From contig NZ_BMFS01000009.1 of the NCBI RefSeq assembly GCF_014639075.1, positions 1 to 64,000 of the forward strand: a stretch of DNA of 64,000 nucleotides, read 5' to 3'. A program made the position numbers and the translations under genes. The DNA comes from Glycocaulis albus (lineage in GTDB: Bacteria; Pseudomonadota; Alphaproteobacteria; Caulobacterales; Maricaulaceae). Below are positions 8,238-19,740 of the stretch, one piece after another; position 1 is the first letter of the stretch; each line of letters begins with the position of its first letter. The notes under the pieces were generated by a model, which saw only the letters and a program-made list of their open reading frames with translations, made no database searches and was not told where the DNA came from.

Positions 8238-8569
8238 AAGACCTCGCCGGCCTCATGAAGCAGGCCCAGGAAATGCAGAAGAAGATGGGCGAGGCGCAGG
8301 CCCGGCTGGATGCCGTCGAGGTCACGGGAGAGGCCGGCGCCGGTCTGGTGAAGATCACGACCACCGCGAAAGGCGAACCGCGCAAGGTTTCCATTGACCC
8401 TTCGCTCATTGACCCGTCAGAGCCCGAAATCCTTGAAGACCTCATGCTGGCGGCTCTGTCGGACGCCCGCCGCAAGGCCGACGAAGCGCAAGCCAAGGTT
8501 CTGCGCGAAGCCGCAGGCGGGCTCGGCCTCCCGCCAGGCTTCGACATGCCATTTGGCATCAAACCCTGA
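8234..8569 (+). CDS. ybaB: YbaB/EbfC nucleoid-associated protein
   Basis: A 111-residue DNA-binding protein of the YbaB/EbfC family, which forms dimers shaped like tweezers and coats the nucleoid. The sequence shows the typical helical start (LAGLMKQAQEMQKKMGEAQARL), the central strand segment (VTGEAGAGLVKITTTAKGEPRKVSIDP) and the LEDLMLAALSDARRKADE helix. The length is usual. The start overlaps the dnaX stop in ATGA, and recR follows after about 100 bp, the standard bacterial order that ties it to replication and repair, though its exact role is not settled in the family. Confidence 0.94.
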   Translation: MKDLAGLMKQAQEMQKKMGEAQARLDAVEVTGEAGAGLVKITTTAKGEPRKVSIDPSLIDPSEPEILEDLMLAALSDARRKADEAQAKVLREAAGGLGLPPGFDMPFGIKP

Positions 8570-8668
8570 TATCTCTGAACTCCCGGGGCTGTTGCGGGGC
8601 GTGGCCACCGCTAGTCTCGCCATCATTACGGGTGTGTGATTCGCGCCCGCTGCGCACGAGAGAGCAAG

Positions 8669-9271
8669 ATGGCAGGTACGGCAGGCCCGGAAATCGAGAG
8701 GCTTATCCAGCTTCTGGCCAAGCTGCCGGGGCTGGGTCCGCGCTCTGCCCGCCGCGCTGCCCTGCATCTGATGAAGAAGCGCGAGGCGCTGATGGAGCCG
8801 CTGGCCGCCGCCATGGCCGAGGCGGCCGAGAAAATCCGGCCCTGCAGCACATGCGGCAATCTGGATGTATCAGACCCCTGCACGGTCTGCCGCGATCCAA
8901 GGCGCGCAGACGGCGTGCTCTGTGTGGTCGAGACGGTCGGTGACCTGTGGGCGCTGGAGCGGGCAGGGGCGTTTGCCGGCAAATACCATGTACTGGGTGG
9001 CGTGCTCTCGGCGCTCGATGGTGTCGGCCCCGATGATCTCAATCTTGCCAGCCTCGTCGAGCGGGCGGGCAATGGATCGGTGAGCGAGGTGATCCTGGCG
9101 CTCAATGCCACGGTGGATGGCCAGACGACCGCCCACGTCATTGCCGACAGGCTCTCCCATACCGGTGTATCGATCACCTCGCTGGCGCGCGGCGTGCCGG
9201 TCGGCGGCGAGCTTGATTATCTTGATGACGGCACGCTGGCCGCCGCCTTCCGGTCGCGGCGGCCAGCGTAA
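8669..9271 (+). CDS. recR: Recombination protein RecR
   Basis: A 200-residue RecF-pathway protein that forms a ring clamp and, with RecO and RecF, loads RecA on gapped DNA. Visible parts are the N-terminal helix-hairpin-helix ([20 protein letters not shown], about residues 15-34), the zinc finger [16 protein letters not shown], the Toprim domain beginning at [16 protein letters not shown], and the C-terminal [24 protein letters not shown]. The ATG at 8669 has GAGAGAG just upstream and matches the usual N-terminus; an in-frame start 11 codons earlier is less likely. It is the last gene of the dnaX cluster and converges on the sugar dehydrogenase gene with only 11 bp between. Confidence 0.95.
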   Translation: MAGTAGPEIERLIQLLAKLPGLGPRSARRAALHLMKKREALMEPLAAAMAEAAEKIRPCSTCGNLDVSDPCTVCRDPRRADGVLCVVETVGDLWALERAGAFAGKYHVLGGVLSALDGVGPDDLNLASLVERAGNGSVSEVILALNATVDGQTTAHVIADRLSHTGVSITSLARGVPVGGELDYLDDGTLAAAFRSRRPA

Positions 9272-9282
9272 TCGTCAGTGGC

Positions 9283-10428
9283 TTACTCAGCGGGCACAAG
9301 CCTCAGTACGCGGCCCTCATCGCTATCCGTCGTGAAATAAAGGAAACCGTCAGGACCGGTGCGCACATCGCGGATGCGCTCCTCCAGGTCTTCCAGAAGG
9401 CGCTCCTGACCGATCACGCGGTCGCCATCGGTTTCCAGCCGGGCGATGTGCATGCCGGCCAGCGCGCCGACGAAGAAATCATTCTGCCAGTGCGGGAAAG
9501 CATCTCCGGTGTAGAATGCAGCACCGGAATTGGCGATGGACGGGTTCCAGTACCAGATCGGCTGCTCCAGCCCGTCGCGCGCGCGCTCCTCGGTGATGAT
9601 CGTACCGTTATAGTTGATGCCGTAGGTGATTTCCGGCCAGCCATAGTTCAGGCCGCCAGTGAGGTGGATATTGACCTCGTCACCGCCTCGCGGGCCGTGC
9701 TCGTGGCTCCAGACCGTGCCGGTCTGCGGATGCTGGGCCAGCCCCTGGATATTGCGGTGGCCGTAGCTCCACACTTCCGGCGCGCCGCCATTGCCGCCGG
9801 CGAACGGGTTGTCGGATGGCACCGTGCCGTCATCGTTCAGGCGGATCAGCGTACCGATATGGTTGGACGGGTCTTGCGCTTCGTCCATGTGATCGCCGCC
9901 ATCTCCCAGCGACAGCCAAAGATAGCCATCGCGGTCGAACAGGATCTTGCCGCCATGGTGACGCGTCGTGGCAATATCGAAATTGACCGCAAACAGCTCC
10001 TCGACATTCTCCAGCGTCGAGAGGTCATCGCTCAGGCGGCCGCGGACCAGTGCGGTGCGATGCGCCTCCCGCGTGCCCTGGGCGTAGGAGATGTAGACCA
10101 GCCGGTTATCGGCGAACTCCGGGTGCGGGATCGCGTCGAACAGGCCCGCCTGGCGGTTGACCACAACGTCGTCCGGCAGCCCCGTCACGGGCTCGGCGCG
10201 CAGATTGCCGTCAGCATCAATTATGCGTAGCCCGTCCGATCCGCCGTCACGTTCAGTCACCAGCATCTCGCCTGACGGCAGAAAGCCGATGGACCACGGC
10301 ATGTTCAGTCCCTCTGCCACGGTTTCAACGCGAAAATTGGCTTGCTCTGTCTCGTAGACGTCCTGCGCAGACAGTGCGCTGGTGCTGACGGTGAGAAGAA
10401 GGCTGGCGGCAAGGGTGGTGCGGATCAT
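9283..10428 (-). CDS. PQQ-dependent sugar dehydrogenase (YliI-like)
   Basis: Periplasmic six-bladed beta-propeller of 381 residues related to soluble aldose sugar dehydrogenase, which oxidises sugars using pyrroloquinoline quinone. A Sec signal peptide (MIRTTLAASLLLTVSTSALSA) is followed by the family motifs GLNMPWSIGFLPSGEMLVTER, HHGGKILFDRDGYLWLSLGDGG, NIQGLAQHP and WSHEHGPRGGDEVNI, and then YGWPEITYG. The His-Gly-Pro-Arg-Gly-Gly-Asp-Glu segment is a cofactor and calcium site in the family. The start at 10428 is fixed by the signal peptide and a GGGGAGA ribosome-binding sequence. No pqq biosynthesis gene lies in the window, so the source of the cofactor is unknown. Confidence 0.88.
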   Translation of the reverse strand: MIRTTLAASLLLTVSTSALSAQDVYETEQANFRVETVAEGLNMPWSIGFLPSGEMLVTERDGGSDGLRIIDADGNLRAEPVTGLPDDVVVNRQAGLFDAIPHPEFADNRLVYISYAQGTREAHRTALVRGRLSDDLSTLENVEELFAVNFDIATTRHHGGKILFDRDGYLWLSLGDGGDHMDEAQDPSNHIGTLIRLNDDGTVPSDNPFAGGNGGAPEVWSYGHRNIQGLAQHPQTGTVWSHEHGPRGGDEVNIHLTGGLNYGWPEITYGINYNGTIITEERARDGLEQPIWYWNPSIANSGAAFYTGDAFPHWQNDFFVGALAGMHIARLETDGDRVIGQERLLEDLEERIRDVRTGPDGFLYFTTDSDEGRVLRLVPAE

Positions 10429-10612
10429 GGACAGGTCTCCCCAAGTGTTGCGATTGGCGTTCACACGCTCAGATAGGGATGGCAACGCTCCTGGCCAGCC
10501 TTCGTTGCCAAGCTGACATAGATGTGAACACCGGCAACTCACCGGGCGGCAAGACGCACATGCTGGTTTAGGCTGCGCTTGTGATTCGCTTGGCAGCAGG
10601 CAGAGTAACGAT

Positions 10613-11980
10613 ATGGACATGCTGAACATCGCCCTTATCGCGGCGGGTGGCCTGCTGGCCGGCGCTGCGCTGAGCTTTCTGTGGTTGCGTGGTGCGGCTG
10701 CCCGCGCTGCCGCCTTGCAGGACCGTCTTGCAGACACCGAACGCCGCTTCGATGCGGAGCGCGCGCAGCGTCAGGTCGAACTTGAGGGCGAGCGCGTGGC
10801 ACGGCGCGAGGCCGAGCAGGCCGCCGCCGCCCTGAAAGCACGCATCGATACCGAGGCGGAGGCCGTCAAGCGCGAGCGCGAGAGCCTGACGCAGCTCTCG
10901 AACGCCGTGCAGGAGAAGTTTCAGCTTCTGGCCAACGAGGCGCTGGACAAGTCCCAGAAGGCCTTCCTGGAACGCGCCGCAGAGACGTTCAAGCTCAATC
11001 AGGAAAAGGCTGAAGGCAGCGTGAAGGAGCTGGTGACGCCGATCCGGGAAAAGCTCGACCAGTTCAAGGCGACGGTTGATCATATCGAGAAGGAGCGCGC
11101 CTCCCATCGCGGCGAGCTGGGCGAGCAGATCAATGCCCTGCGTCAGGGGCTGGCCGGACAGCAGCAGGAGACGGCAAAGCTCGTCAACGCGCTGCAGCGT
11201 TCGTCAACTACGCGCGGCCAGTGGGGCGAACGCACCGTGGAAAATGTGCTGGAGCTGGCGGGCCTGACCAAAGGCATAGATTATGAAAGCCAGTACCAGG
11301 CGCGTGACAGCGAAGGCGCCGCATTGCGCCCTGATTTCGTTGTGCGTCTGCCAGGCGGCGGGCGGTTCGTCATCGATTCCAAGGTGGCACTGACGGCCTA
11401 TCTCGATGCGGTGGAGGCACCCGACGAGACGAGCCGGAAGCAGCATCTGCGCCGCCATGCGATGCAGGTGAAGACCCATATCCGCCAGCTGGCCAGCAAG
11501 GAGTATGCGAAATCGGTGGAGGGTGCGATCGACTTTGTGGTGCTCTTCATTCCCGGCGAAAGCTTTTACTCCGCAGCAATGGAGGAGGAGCCGGGCTTGT
11601 TTGACGAAGCCATCGCGCAGGATGTGATTATCGTCACGCCCTCCACCCTGCTCGCGCTGGCCAAGGCGGTGGCCTATGGCTGGCGGCAACAGGCGCTCGA
11701 AGACAATGCCCGCAAGATCGCCGCTCTGGGCAGCGAGATACATGACCGCTTGCAGACCTTTACCGGGCATCTTGGCCGCGTCGGCTCTGGCCTCAAGTCT
11801 GCAACTGCCAATTATAACAGCGCGGTGGCCTCGCTGGAGGGCCGCGTTCTGGTGTCTGCCCGCAAGATGGCCGAACTCAACGCGGCCTCTGGCTCAAAGG
11901 CGCTGGAAGGTCCGGCACAGGTCGATGAAACGCCGCGTTCGCTCGCTGCGCCATCTGACAACGGAGGCAGCGATGCTTGA
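10613..11980 (+). CDS. rmuC: DNA recombination protein RmuC
   Basis: A 455-residue RmuC family protein. A single N-terminal transmembrane helix ([20 protein letters not shown]) is followed by a long charged coiled coil (about residues 30-200). The conserved RmuC nuclease-like domain comes next, with [38 protein letters not shown] and the [21 protein letters not shown] segment. In E. coli RmuC limits inversions at short inverted repeats; the domain resembles restriction-type nucleases. The start has only a weak ribosome-binding site (GCAGAG). The stop overlaps a possible TTG start for def, so rmuC, def and the next lipoprotein gene form one operon ended by the terminator at 13325. Confidence 0.93.
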   Translation: MDMLNIALIAAGGLLAGAALSFLWLRGAAARAAALQDRLADTERRFDAERAQRQVELEGERVARREAEQAAAALKARIDTEAEAVKRERESLTQLSNAVQEKFQLLANEALDKSQKAFLERAAETFKLNQEKAEGSVKELVTPIREKLDQFKATVDHIEKERASHRGELGEQINALRQGLAGQQQETAKLVNALQRSSTTRGQWGERTVENVLELAGLTKGIDYESQYQARDSEGAALRPDFVVRLPGGGRFVIDSKVALTAYLDAVEAPDETSRKQHLRRHAMQVKTHIRQLASKEYAKSVEGAIDFVVLFIPGESFYSAAMEEEPGLFDEAIAQDVIIVTPSTLLALAKAVAYGWRQQALEDNARKIAALGSEIHDRLQTFTGHLGRVGSGLKSATANYNSAVASLEGRVLVSARKMAELNAASGSKALEGPAQVDETPRSLAAPSDNGGSDA

Positions 11981-12012
11981 TCGAAACCCTTTTGCCCCTT
12001 ACTTCTGACGCT

Positions 12013-12531
12013 ATGGCTGTACATCCTATTTTGACTGTTCCCGACCCGCGCCTCAAACTGGTGTCAAAGCCGGTGGAGCGGGTTGATGATGATCTTCGTG
12101 ACCTGATGGATGACATGGTGGAGACCATGTACGAGGCCGATGGTATTGGCCTTGCCGCTATCCAGATCGGCGTCGACAAGCGTGTGATTGTCATGGACCT
12201 CTCTGAGAAGCGCGATAGCCCGCGCTATTTCGTCAATCCGGTTGTCACGCCGCTGACGGAGGAAACCAGGCCTTACAGCGAAGGCTGTTTGTCCATCCCG
12301 GAAGTTTATGACGAGGTGGAACGCCCCGCGCGGGTGAGCGTTAAGTACCTCGATTATGATGGAAACGAACGCGAAGAGATCGCAGAAGATCTGTTCGCGG
12401 TGTGCATTCAGCACGAAATGGACCATCTCGAAGGGGTGCTCTTCATCGATTACCTCTCGCGCCTGAAACGCGACCGGGCGGTGAAGAAGGTCCAGAAACT
12501 TGTGAAGTCGCGACTGGAGGCCGCTCAATGA
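12013..12531 (+). CDS. def: Peptide deformylase
   Basis: Metal-dependent hydrolase that removes the formyl group from the N-terminal methionine of new proteins. All three family motifs are present: [10 protein letters not shown] (motif 1), EGCLSIP (motif 2, with the metal-binding Cys) and QHEMDH (motif 3, with two metal-binding His and the catalytic Glu). From ATG 12013 the protein has 172 residues and begins with the usual [14 protein letters not shown]. An in-frame TTG at 11977, overlapping the rmuC stop and with GGAGG nine bases upstream, would add 12 residues. A separate 11-codon frame from ATG 11973 ends at 12008. I prefer 12013 by homology, although its own ribosome-binding site is poor, so coupling to upstream translation is likely. 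Confidence 0.95.
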   Translation: MAVHPILTVPDPRLKLVSKPVERVDDDLRDLMDDMVETMYEADGIGLAAIQIGVDKRVIVMDLSEKRDSPRYFVNPVVTPLTEETRPYSEGCLSIPEVYDEVERPARVSVKYLDYDGNEREEIAEDLFAVCIQHEMDHLEGVLFIDYLSRLKRDRAVKKVQKLVKSRLEAAQ

Positions 12532-13298
12532 CGCTGTCCCGCCATGCCCTTCTCGGGGGCTCTGTTGCCTTGGCTGCGCTGCTTGCTGCCTGTGATCCGA
12601 ATGACAATATCCCTGATCCGCAGCCTGAACCTGTGCCGCTGCCGGAAGAATTGCCAGAACCTGAAGTGGATGCTGACCGTGTGTCGGCGGATGTCGCGGA
12701 GCAACCGGTGCCGGCCATGGACGAGCTTGCCAGCGAGGCGCCCGCAGTCGAAATGGACGCGGAGCCGGAACTGGTATCGCAGGAAGGCCTTATTGAAGGC
12801 CTCTCACAATATTGCGGACAGGCATTTGAAGGTGAAATCACCAGCCCTGTGACCGAGGCTGATGCCGCCTTTGCGGGCGAGCGTCTCGTCATGCATGTGC
12901 GCGAATGCTTCGAAGATGAAGTGCGGGTACCTTTCCATGTCGGTGATGATCACTCCCGGACCTGGGTGATCACCCGTCTTGATGATGGCCGCCTGCGTCT
13001 CAAGCATGATCATCGTCACGAAGACGGCTCGGAAGACGTGCTGACCCAGTATGGCGGTGAGAGCGTCGCTCCCCCGGTTACCTCACGCGTGGAGTTTCCT
13101 GCTGACGGGTTCTCGCGTGACCTGTTCGAGCGCGAGGGTATTCCGGTGTCCATGGACAATGTCTGGATCATGGAGATTACCGACGACACGTTCACCTACG
13201 CCCTGACGCGTCCGAACCGTCTGTTTGAGGTGACTTTCGACCTCACCAATCCGGTCGACGCGCCGCCCACCCCCTGGGGGTGGGAGGACGAGGAATAG
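12528..13298 (+). CDS. Hypothetical lipoprotein, acidic
   Basis: A 256-residue predicted lipoprotein. The signal peptide ends in the lipobox LLAAC (about Cys22). A Pro/Glu-rich acidic stretch (residues about 25-85, e.g. [18 protein letters not shown]) acts as a linker to a compact domain with two cysteines (YCGQAF and RECFED) that could form a disulphide. Later sequence is strand-rich ([23 protein letters not shown]). I do not recognise the family; the periplasmic location is inferred from the lipobox. The ATG overlaps the def stop (ATGA) and has GGAGG upstream, so it is cotranscribed with def, but no functional link is evident. A terminator follows. Confidence 0.75.
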   Translation: MTLSRHALLGGSVALAALLAACDPNDNIPDPQPEPVPLPEELPEPEVDADRVSADVAEQPVPAMDELASEAPAVEMDAEPELVSQEGLIEGLSQYCGQAFEGEITSPVTEADAAFAGERLVMHVRECFEDEVRVPFHVGDDHSRTWVITRLDDGRLRLKHDHRHEDGSEDVLTQYGGESVAPPVTSRVEFPADGFSRDLFEREGIPVSMDNVWIMEITDDTFTYALTRPNRLFEVTFDLTNPVDAPPTPWGWEDEE

Positions 13299-13324
13299 CC
13301 GTCTCCACATCTGACGCAATGACA

Positions 13325-13354
13325 AAGGCGCGGTCCGCTTGGCCCGCGCCTTTT
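13325..13354. terminator. Bidirectional intrinsic terminator
   Basis: AAGGCGCGG pairs with CCGCGCCTT around a 10-nt loop, with a T-run after it and an A-run before it. It lies between the convergent lipoprotein and acetyltransferase genes. Confidence 0.8.
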
Positions 13355-13364
13355 CGTTTGGTTC

Positions 13365-14507
13365 TTACTGGCCGCGCTGGCCCGCCAGCAGGAAGCTCGC
13401 AGCGCGTGTAAAGCCGGCCCAGCGGCCGGCTGCGCTGGTCTCGGCTGCCGCAATATGGTCGATCCGGCTGTGCATGCGTTCACCAAACCCGCGTACGCGC
13501 TCTCCGCAAAGCGCGAGACTTGCGCGCAATAACTGCATCGCGGCTTCGCGAACCCGTTCTTCCAGGTGCGGGGCCCTGGCCAGTCCGCCAAAAAGCCGCG
13601 AGCCGTGATTGGTGAAGTATTTCTTGTAGTCTTCGTGCCCGGTGCCCATCTCGTAGCGCGTCAGGCAGAACTCTTCCATGCGCGACAGGAGCAGGTACAC
13701 AAGCAGGTGGCCCGGCGAGTACGCCGACATTTCCGGGTCATAGGCAGCCAGCCACGGATGGAAGGTGCCATGGCCTTGCGGGCCGTATTCGGCGGCGATC
13801 AGGCGCCCGCCGGCCCTTAGCGTGTAAAGGCGCCCGCGGACCGCCCCGTCCTGCTTGGCAAACAGGGTGTGCATCATCTTGGCCGTCCAGCGTGGTGCCA
13901 GCACGTCATGGCGCCCGGTCTGCCGGTATTGCAGGCGTTTCCAGGCAATCAGCTGGTCGAGCGTGTCCTGATCGGTGGATATTTCGAGCTGAACGTCGCC
14001 GTGCTCGGCATGCAGCTTGCGCAACCGCCGGCGGAAATCCTTGAAGCGTTTCGGGTGTTCTGCCTGCAGCTCGGCGAGAAGCGCCTGCGACGTGGACCGC
14101 ATAACGGCAGCGCGGGACGGACCCACCGGTGCAAGCCCCTCTGCGGGCGGGTTGTCGGGCGTGAACAGCGCGGTGAAACGGGCGCGCGACAGGCCGGCCA
14201 TGGCCAGCAATTCCTCGTCACGCGCTTGAACGTCTTCACGGCGCAAGATGGCGTGGACGTCAGAGAAGGCTGATCCGATGGGCCGCGCAAAACCGCCCGG
14301 CCGGCGATGATAGGCGAACACAGCCGCAACGCCTTTTGCATCGCGGAACAACGCGATTTCGACGTCGTTCCGGGTAGTGGCAACCGCTTCGGCAAACTCG
14401 GGATGCAACAGGGGCGAGGCGAGTCCGGTCGCCAGTGCCATTTCGGCCCAAGCTTTGCGGTCCTGCCGGCTCAGGGCATCCACCTTGATTGTCTCACAGC
14501 GTAACAT
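13365..14507 (-). CDS. CelD/BcsL-type GNAT acetyltransferase
   Basis: A 380-residue protein of the GNAT/FemAB superfamily as found in CelD/BcsL proteins of alphaproteobacteria. The C-terminal half carries the recognisable core: WKRLQYRQTGRHDVLAPRW, then YTLRAGGRLIAAEYGPQGHGTFHPWLAAYDPEMSAYSPGHLL, and YEMGTGHEDYKKYFTN, which matches the conserved GxxxYK ending of the family. Relatives act in exopolysaccharide or cellulose acylation, but no polysaccharide gene lies nearby, so the substrate is unknown. The start at 14507 (MLRCETIKV) is supported by GGAG seven bases upstream; the frame is open a further 31 codons. It lies 106 bp downstream of the SDR gene on the same strand. Confidence 0.75.
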   Translation of the reverse strand: MLRCETIKVDALSRQDRKAWAEMALATGLASPLLHPEFAEAVATTRNDVEIALFRDAKGVAAVFAYHRRPGGFARPIGSAFSDVHAILRREDVQARDEELLAMAGLSRARFTALFTPDNPPAEGLAPVGPSRAAVMRSTSQALLAELQAEHPKRFKDFRRRLRKLHAEHGDVQLEISTDQDTLDQLIAWKRLQYRQTGRHDVLAPRWTAKMMHTLFAKQDGAVRGRLYTLRAGGRLIAAEYGPQGHGTFHPWLAAYDPEMSAYSPGHLLVYLLLSRMEEFCLTRYEMGTGHEDYKKYFTNHGSRLFGGLARAPHLEERVREAAMQLLRASLALCGERVRGFGERMHSRIDHIAAAETSAAGRWAGFTRAASFLLAGQRGQ

Positions 14508-14613
14508 CGCCCGTCTCCACACGCATTTCCTGCGGAGACTCGCATGTGCCGTGCCAGAAGCGGGCGTAAGGGCATCCGGTTTGCCCTCAGGGTTAGCCAA
14601 ACGTTAATGGCGT

Positions 14614-15483
14614 CTAGCCAATACCGTGTTCGGCTTTCCATGCCGCAAGGTCCACGCCCAGCACGTCAGCAATAATGGCCGCTGTGCCTCCATTGGGGTC
14701 GGGTACCGTTCCCGTGGTCAGCCCGCCATCGACGACAAGTGCCTGACCGGTGACAAAGCGCGCCTCGTCACTGGCCAGGTAAACGGCCGCGTTCGCGATG
14801 TCGGCGGGGCTGCCGCCCACGGGCAGAGGCTGGGCAAAGGCGCCAAGCTCTTCCAGCTTTGGCTGGGCAGCTTCTGCGGCATCCTGATCGAGACCAAAAG
14901 CGCGCCCGAATACAGCCGTGGCGATCATGCCCGGATTGATGCAGTTCACCCGGATCTTGTGAGGTGCGAGGCGCACAGCGGCCGTCTTGGTCATGTGGAT
15001 CAGCGCGGCTTTCGCCACTGAGTAGAGCAGGGGACCGTAATTCACCCCGATCCCGGCCACGCTGGAGGTCGAAATGATCGATCCGCCGCCTGCGGCCTGC
15101 ATGTGGGGCAGGGCGTGCTTTATGCCGAACAGAGCCGCGCGCAGGTGTAGATGCATGACATGGTCGAACGTCGCTGCCTCGATCTTTTCGACCGGATAGT
15201 CCGGCTCGGCAGACCCTGCATTGTTGAACAGGATATCGAGCCGTCCGTGCCGTTCGGCCGCAAGGTCGATCAGCGCCTTGATGTCAGCTTCGTTTTTCAC
15301 GTCCGTGGTGCGGAAGGCGAGCTTCGGGCCGTAATACTGCGCCATCGCCTCGCCGCGCCCGGTTTCCAGATCCCCCATCACGACATGGGCGCCCTCGGCA
15401 ATGAAGCGCTCGGCGCTGGCCTTGCCGATCCCGCTCGCCCCGCCGGTAATGACCGCGATCTTGCCATCCAGACGTCCGCCCAT
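14614..15483 (-). CDS. SDR family NAD(P)-dependent oxidoreductase
   Basis: Classical short-chain dehydrogenase of 289 residues. It has the cofactor-binding TGGASGIG (about residues 13-20), Asp/Asp at GDLE and TTDV, the structural NNAG, catalytic Ser in ISTSSVAG, and the YSVAK active-site Tyr/Lys pair. The tail is slightly long (WKAEHGIG end) but otherwise typical. Asp after the second strand (VVMGDLE) suggests NAD rather than NADP preference. The substrate cannot be told from sequence. It is divergent from the DUF2254 gene at 15628. Confidence 0.88.
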   Translation of the reverse strand: MGGRLDGKIAVITGGASGIGKASAERFIAEGAHVVMGDLETGRGEAMAQYYGPKLAFRTTDVKNEADIKALIDLAAERHGRLDILFNNAGSAEPDYPVEKIEAATFDHVMHLHLRAALFGIKHALPHMQAAGGGSIISTSSVAGIGVNYGPLLYSVAKAALIHMTKTAAVRLAPHKIRVNCINPGMIATAVFGRAFGLDQDAAEAAQPKLEELGAFAQPLPVGGSPADIANAAVYLASDEARFVTGQALVVDGGLTTGTVPDPNGGTAAIIADVLGVDLAAWKAEHGIG

Positions 15484-15627
15484 TTTCGCTGTATCCCTTA
15501 TCAGTGACTGTAGGTTTCACACTGGCGTGTATCCTGTCCGCGCCGCAAGCTCTTTGCCGTGTGCCTGCGCGCAGGGAACGCTTGTCTGCCGGCCGGGTTA
15601 TCAGACGATACTTTTGCGCGGGGATTC

Positions 15628-16857
15628 ATGGAACGCATAAAGCTTCTTATCGGCCGGATCGCCGGTTCGCTCTGGTTCATGCCGGCACTTTACGCTGCCG
15701 GGGCGATAGCGCTGGTTTTCGCCGCGCCTCTGGCCGAGTTCATAATCCCGGACGTGCTCGCCGATGCGATTGAGGAAGATGCGCTGCGCACGATCCTCAA
15801 CGTCCTCTCATCCAGCCTGCTGGCTGTCACGATTTTCTCGCTGACGACGATGGCAACCTCGCTGAAGGCTGTCAGTGATGCGGCAACACCGCGCGCGCGG
15901 CCCATCCTTATCCAGGGCGGCAATGCACAGAACGCCATTGCGACATTTCTGGGCGCGTTCATTTTCAGCATGATCGGGCTGGTCGCCCTCAATAGCGGCA
16001 TTCTCGGTGCGGGCGGCGAAGCCGTGCTGTTCGCCCTGACGATCCTGGCCACTCTGATGGTGGTCGTTGTGCTGATCCAGTGGATCCGCCAGTTGTCCAC
16101 GCTGGGCGATGTCGAGGACGCGATATCGAAAGTGGAAAGCGCCACACAGGAGGCGTTCAAGGCACTTGCCTGCCTGCCCCCTTCTGCTGACCGGTCCGCG
16201 CTCGGCAAGGGCGGTTCGCTGGTATTGCGGGCAGACCGGCCAGGCTATGTGCAAATGATCGATCTGAGGTCGCTGGACGAAGCGGCCGGCAGGCTGGGCG
16301 CGACCGTGGAGGTGCTGGCCCTGCCGGGAGAACGGTGTGGACCGGCGCTTGATCTGGCGCGCGTATATGGTGCCGGCGGCGCGGACGCTGCGCAGAGGCT
16401 CCTGCCCTGCTTTGTGCGCGGCAATGTACGCACACTGGAGGCTGATCCCCGGCTGGGTTTGACAGCGCTGAGCGAGATCGGCTCGCGCGCACTGTCGCCG
16501 GGCGTCAACGACCCCGGTACGGCCGTCTCGGCAATCCGGGCGCTGGAGCGGTGCTTTGCGGGATGGAGCAAGGCCTCCGGCAAAGATAATCCCGGACCTG
16601 CGCTCGAGCGGGTGGTGTATCCTTCGCTGGATGCGAGCGGCGCACTGCGTGATCCGGTAATCGCCCTGGCGCGTGACGGGGCAGGCCAGCTGGAAGTGAT
16701 GCGTGCCCTTGGCGAGCTATGCGCTGCGGCCGGCTCACTGGACGCGCTTGATCTTGAAGAGGAGGCCGGCGTGCTGAAATCCGAGATCATGGAGCGGGCC
16801 AGTGCCGCCATGGCGCACAAGAGCGATATTGTGCGGCTTACCGACGCGATTGGCTGA
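15628..16857 (+). CDS. DUF2254 family membrane protein
   Basis: A 409-residue predicted inner-membrane protein of the DUF2254 family, whose function is unknown. Hydrophobic segments are at about residues 17-38 (FMPALYAAGAIALVFAAPLAEF), 57-75 (SSLLAVTIFSLTTMAT), 106-127 and 133-155. A long soluble region follows, containing the family-typical GYVQMIDLRSLDEAA and GLTALSEIGSRALSPGVNDPGTA, the latter being the best-conserved stretch of the family. The ATG at 15628 gives the usual N-terminus (MERIKLL); a longer frame upstream is not supported. It lies just upstream of guaB on the same strand, but guaB has its own strong ribosome-binding site and 78 bp of spacer. Confidence 0.85.
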   Translation: MERIKLLIGRIAGSLWFMPALYAAGAIALVFAAPLAEFIIPDVLADAIEEDALRTILNVLSSSLLAVTIFSLTTMATSLKAVSDAATPRARPILIQGGNAQNAIATFLGAFIFSMIGLVALNSGILGAGGEAVLFALTILATLMVVVVLIQWIRQLSTLGDVEDAISKVESATQEAFKALACLPPSADRSALGKGGSLVLRADRPGYVQMIDLRSLDEAAGRLGATVEVLALPGERCGPALDLARVYGAGGADAAQRLLPCFVRGNVRTLEADPRLGLTALSEIGSRALSPGVNDPGTAVSAIRALERCFAGWSKASGKDNPGPALERVVYPSLDASGALRDPVIALARDGAGQLEVMRALGELCAAAGSLDALDLEEEAGVLKSEIMERASAAMAHKSDIVRLTDAIG

Positions 16858-16902
16858 ACGGGCATGAGACCACCCCTTGCGCGGAGGCGGATTCAGGGTT
16901 AG

Positions 16903-18425
<1,523 letters not shown>

Positions 18426-18426
<1 letters not shown>

Positions 18427-19739
18427 TGCGGGACGCAGGGCGCATAGCCGCCGCCATCGAGGTGCTGGACACCATTTTGAACCGGCATCAGCCGGTGAAA
18501 GAGGCCTTGCGTGACTGGGGCAAGGCCAACCGCTATGCGGGCTCTGGCGACCGGGCGTGGATTTCCGGTCTCGTGCTGGATGCCTTGCGCCGACGGGCAT
18601 CTGTCAGCCTCCTGATGGGCGCGGACAGCCCCCGCGCCCTGGTGCTCGGCACGCTTGCCCATGAGTGGGAGACGGGGCCGGACGCGGTGGCTGCGATCTT
18701 TGAAGGCGATGAGCACGCGCCTGAACTCCTGACCGATGCCGAGCGTGCGGGGATGCTGGCAAAGCTCTCCGGCGATGCGCCGCTGCATGCGCGCGCGGAA
18801 ATCCCTGAATGGCTCTCAACCAGCTTTGAGCGCGGATTTGGCGCCGATGCCGCCCTTGAAGGGGGCAGCATGGCGGGACGTGCGCCGGTGGATCTGCGCG
18901 TCAATACGCTCAAGACCGATCCCGAAAAGGCGCTCCACGCCGTGCGTGCACAGCTCAATGCTGACCCGTCCACGCTGATCACAACCGCCATCCGCATTCC
19001 CGGCCATGATCCGCGCGCCAAATCCCCGCCCGCTGACGCCATCCCTGCTTACGGGAAAGGCTGGGTGGAGGTGCAGGATATTGGCAGCCAGATCGCCGCG
19101 CTTGCCGCCGCGCCGGTCGAAGGGCTGCAAGTGCTGGATTTCTGCGCCGGTGCGGGCGGCAAGACGCTGTCTCTCTCCGCACTGATGAACAATACCGGCC
19201 AGCTTTATGCGTGGGATTATGACTGGCGGCGCCTGCGCGCCATCTGGCCGCGTCTGGAGCGGGCAGGCGTGCGCAATGTTCAGGTGCGTTCGGGCAAGGA
19301 AGCAGAAGCCTTGGGCGATCTGACAGGCAAGATGGATCTGGTCTTCATCGATGCGCCCTGCACAGGCTCCGGCACCTGGCGGCGCAGGCCGGATACCAAA
19401 TGGCGCCTGAAGGAAAAAGCGCTCGCCACCCGCATCACCCAGCAGGACGAGGTGCTGGCCAAGGCCGCGAAATACGTAAAGCCCGGCGGGCGCATGGTCT
19501 ATGTGACCTGCTCGGTCCTGCCGGAGGAAAACGGCGACCGGATCGACGCCTTCCTCGCCGCCAATCCTGATTTCCGTGCCGTGCCGGTGATGGAGGCGCT
19601 GTCCGCCTCCGGCCAACTCACCGATGAGGGCGCGCTCACCCTCGCCGCCTGCGCTGGCGCTCACGGCGCCCTCCAGCTCACCCCCGCCCGCACCGGCACG
19701 GACGGATTTTACGTGTGCGGACTGGAGAGGGCAGGGTAG
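18426..19739 (+). CDS. rsmB: RsmB/NOP family RNA (cytosine-C5) methyltransferase
   Basis: A 437-residue SAM-dependent m5C methyltransferase acting on RNA, probably 16S rRNA. The N-terminal part is the NusB-like helical region (LDTILNRHQPVKEALRDWGKANRYAGSGDRAW). The catalytic domain has the SAM motif VLDFCAGAGGKTLSLSA, motif IV DAPCTGSGTWRRRPDTKWR with the first catalytic Cys, and motif VI VTCSVLPEENGDRI with the second, the two-cysteine signature of the RsmB/NOP family. The start overlaps the guaB stop. Whether the target is the RsmB or another cytosine cannot be decided from sequence, so the symbol names the family. Confidence 0.88.
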
Positions 19740-19740
19740 C

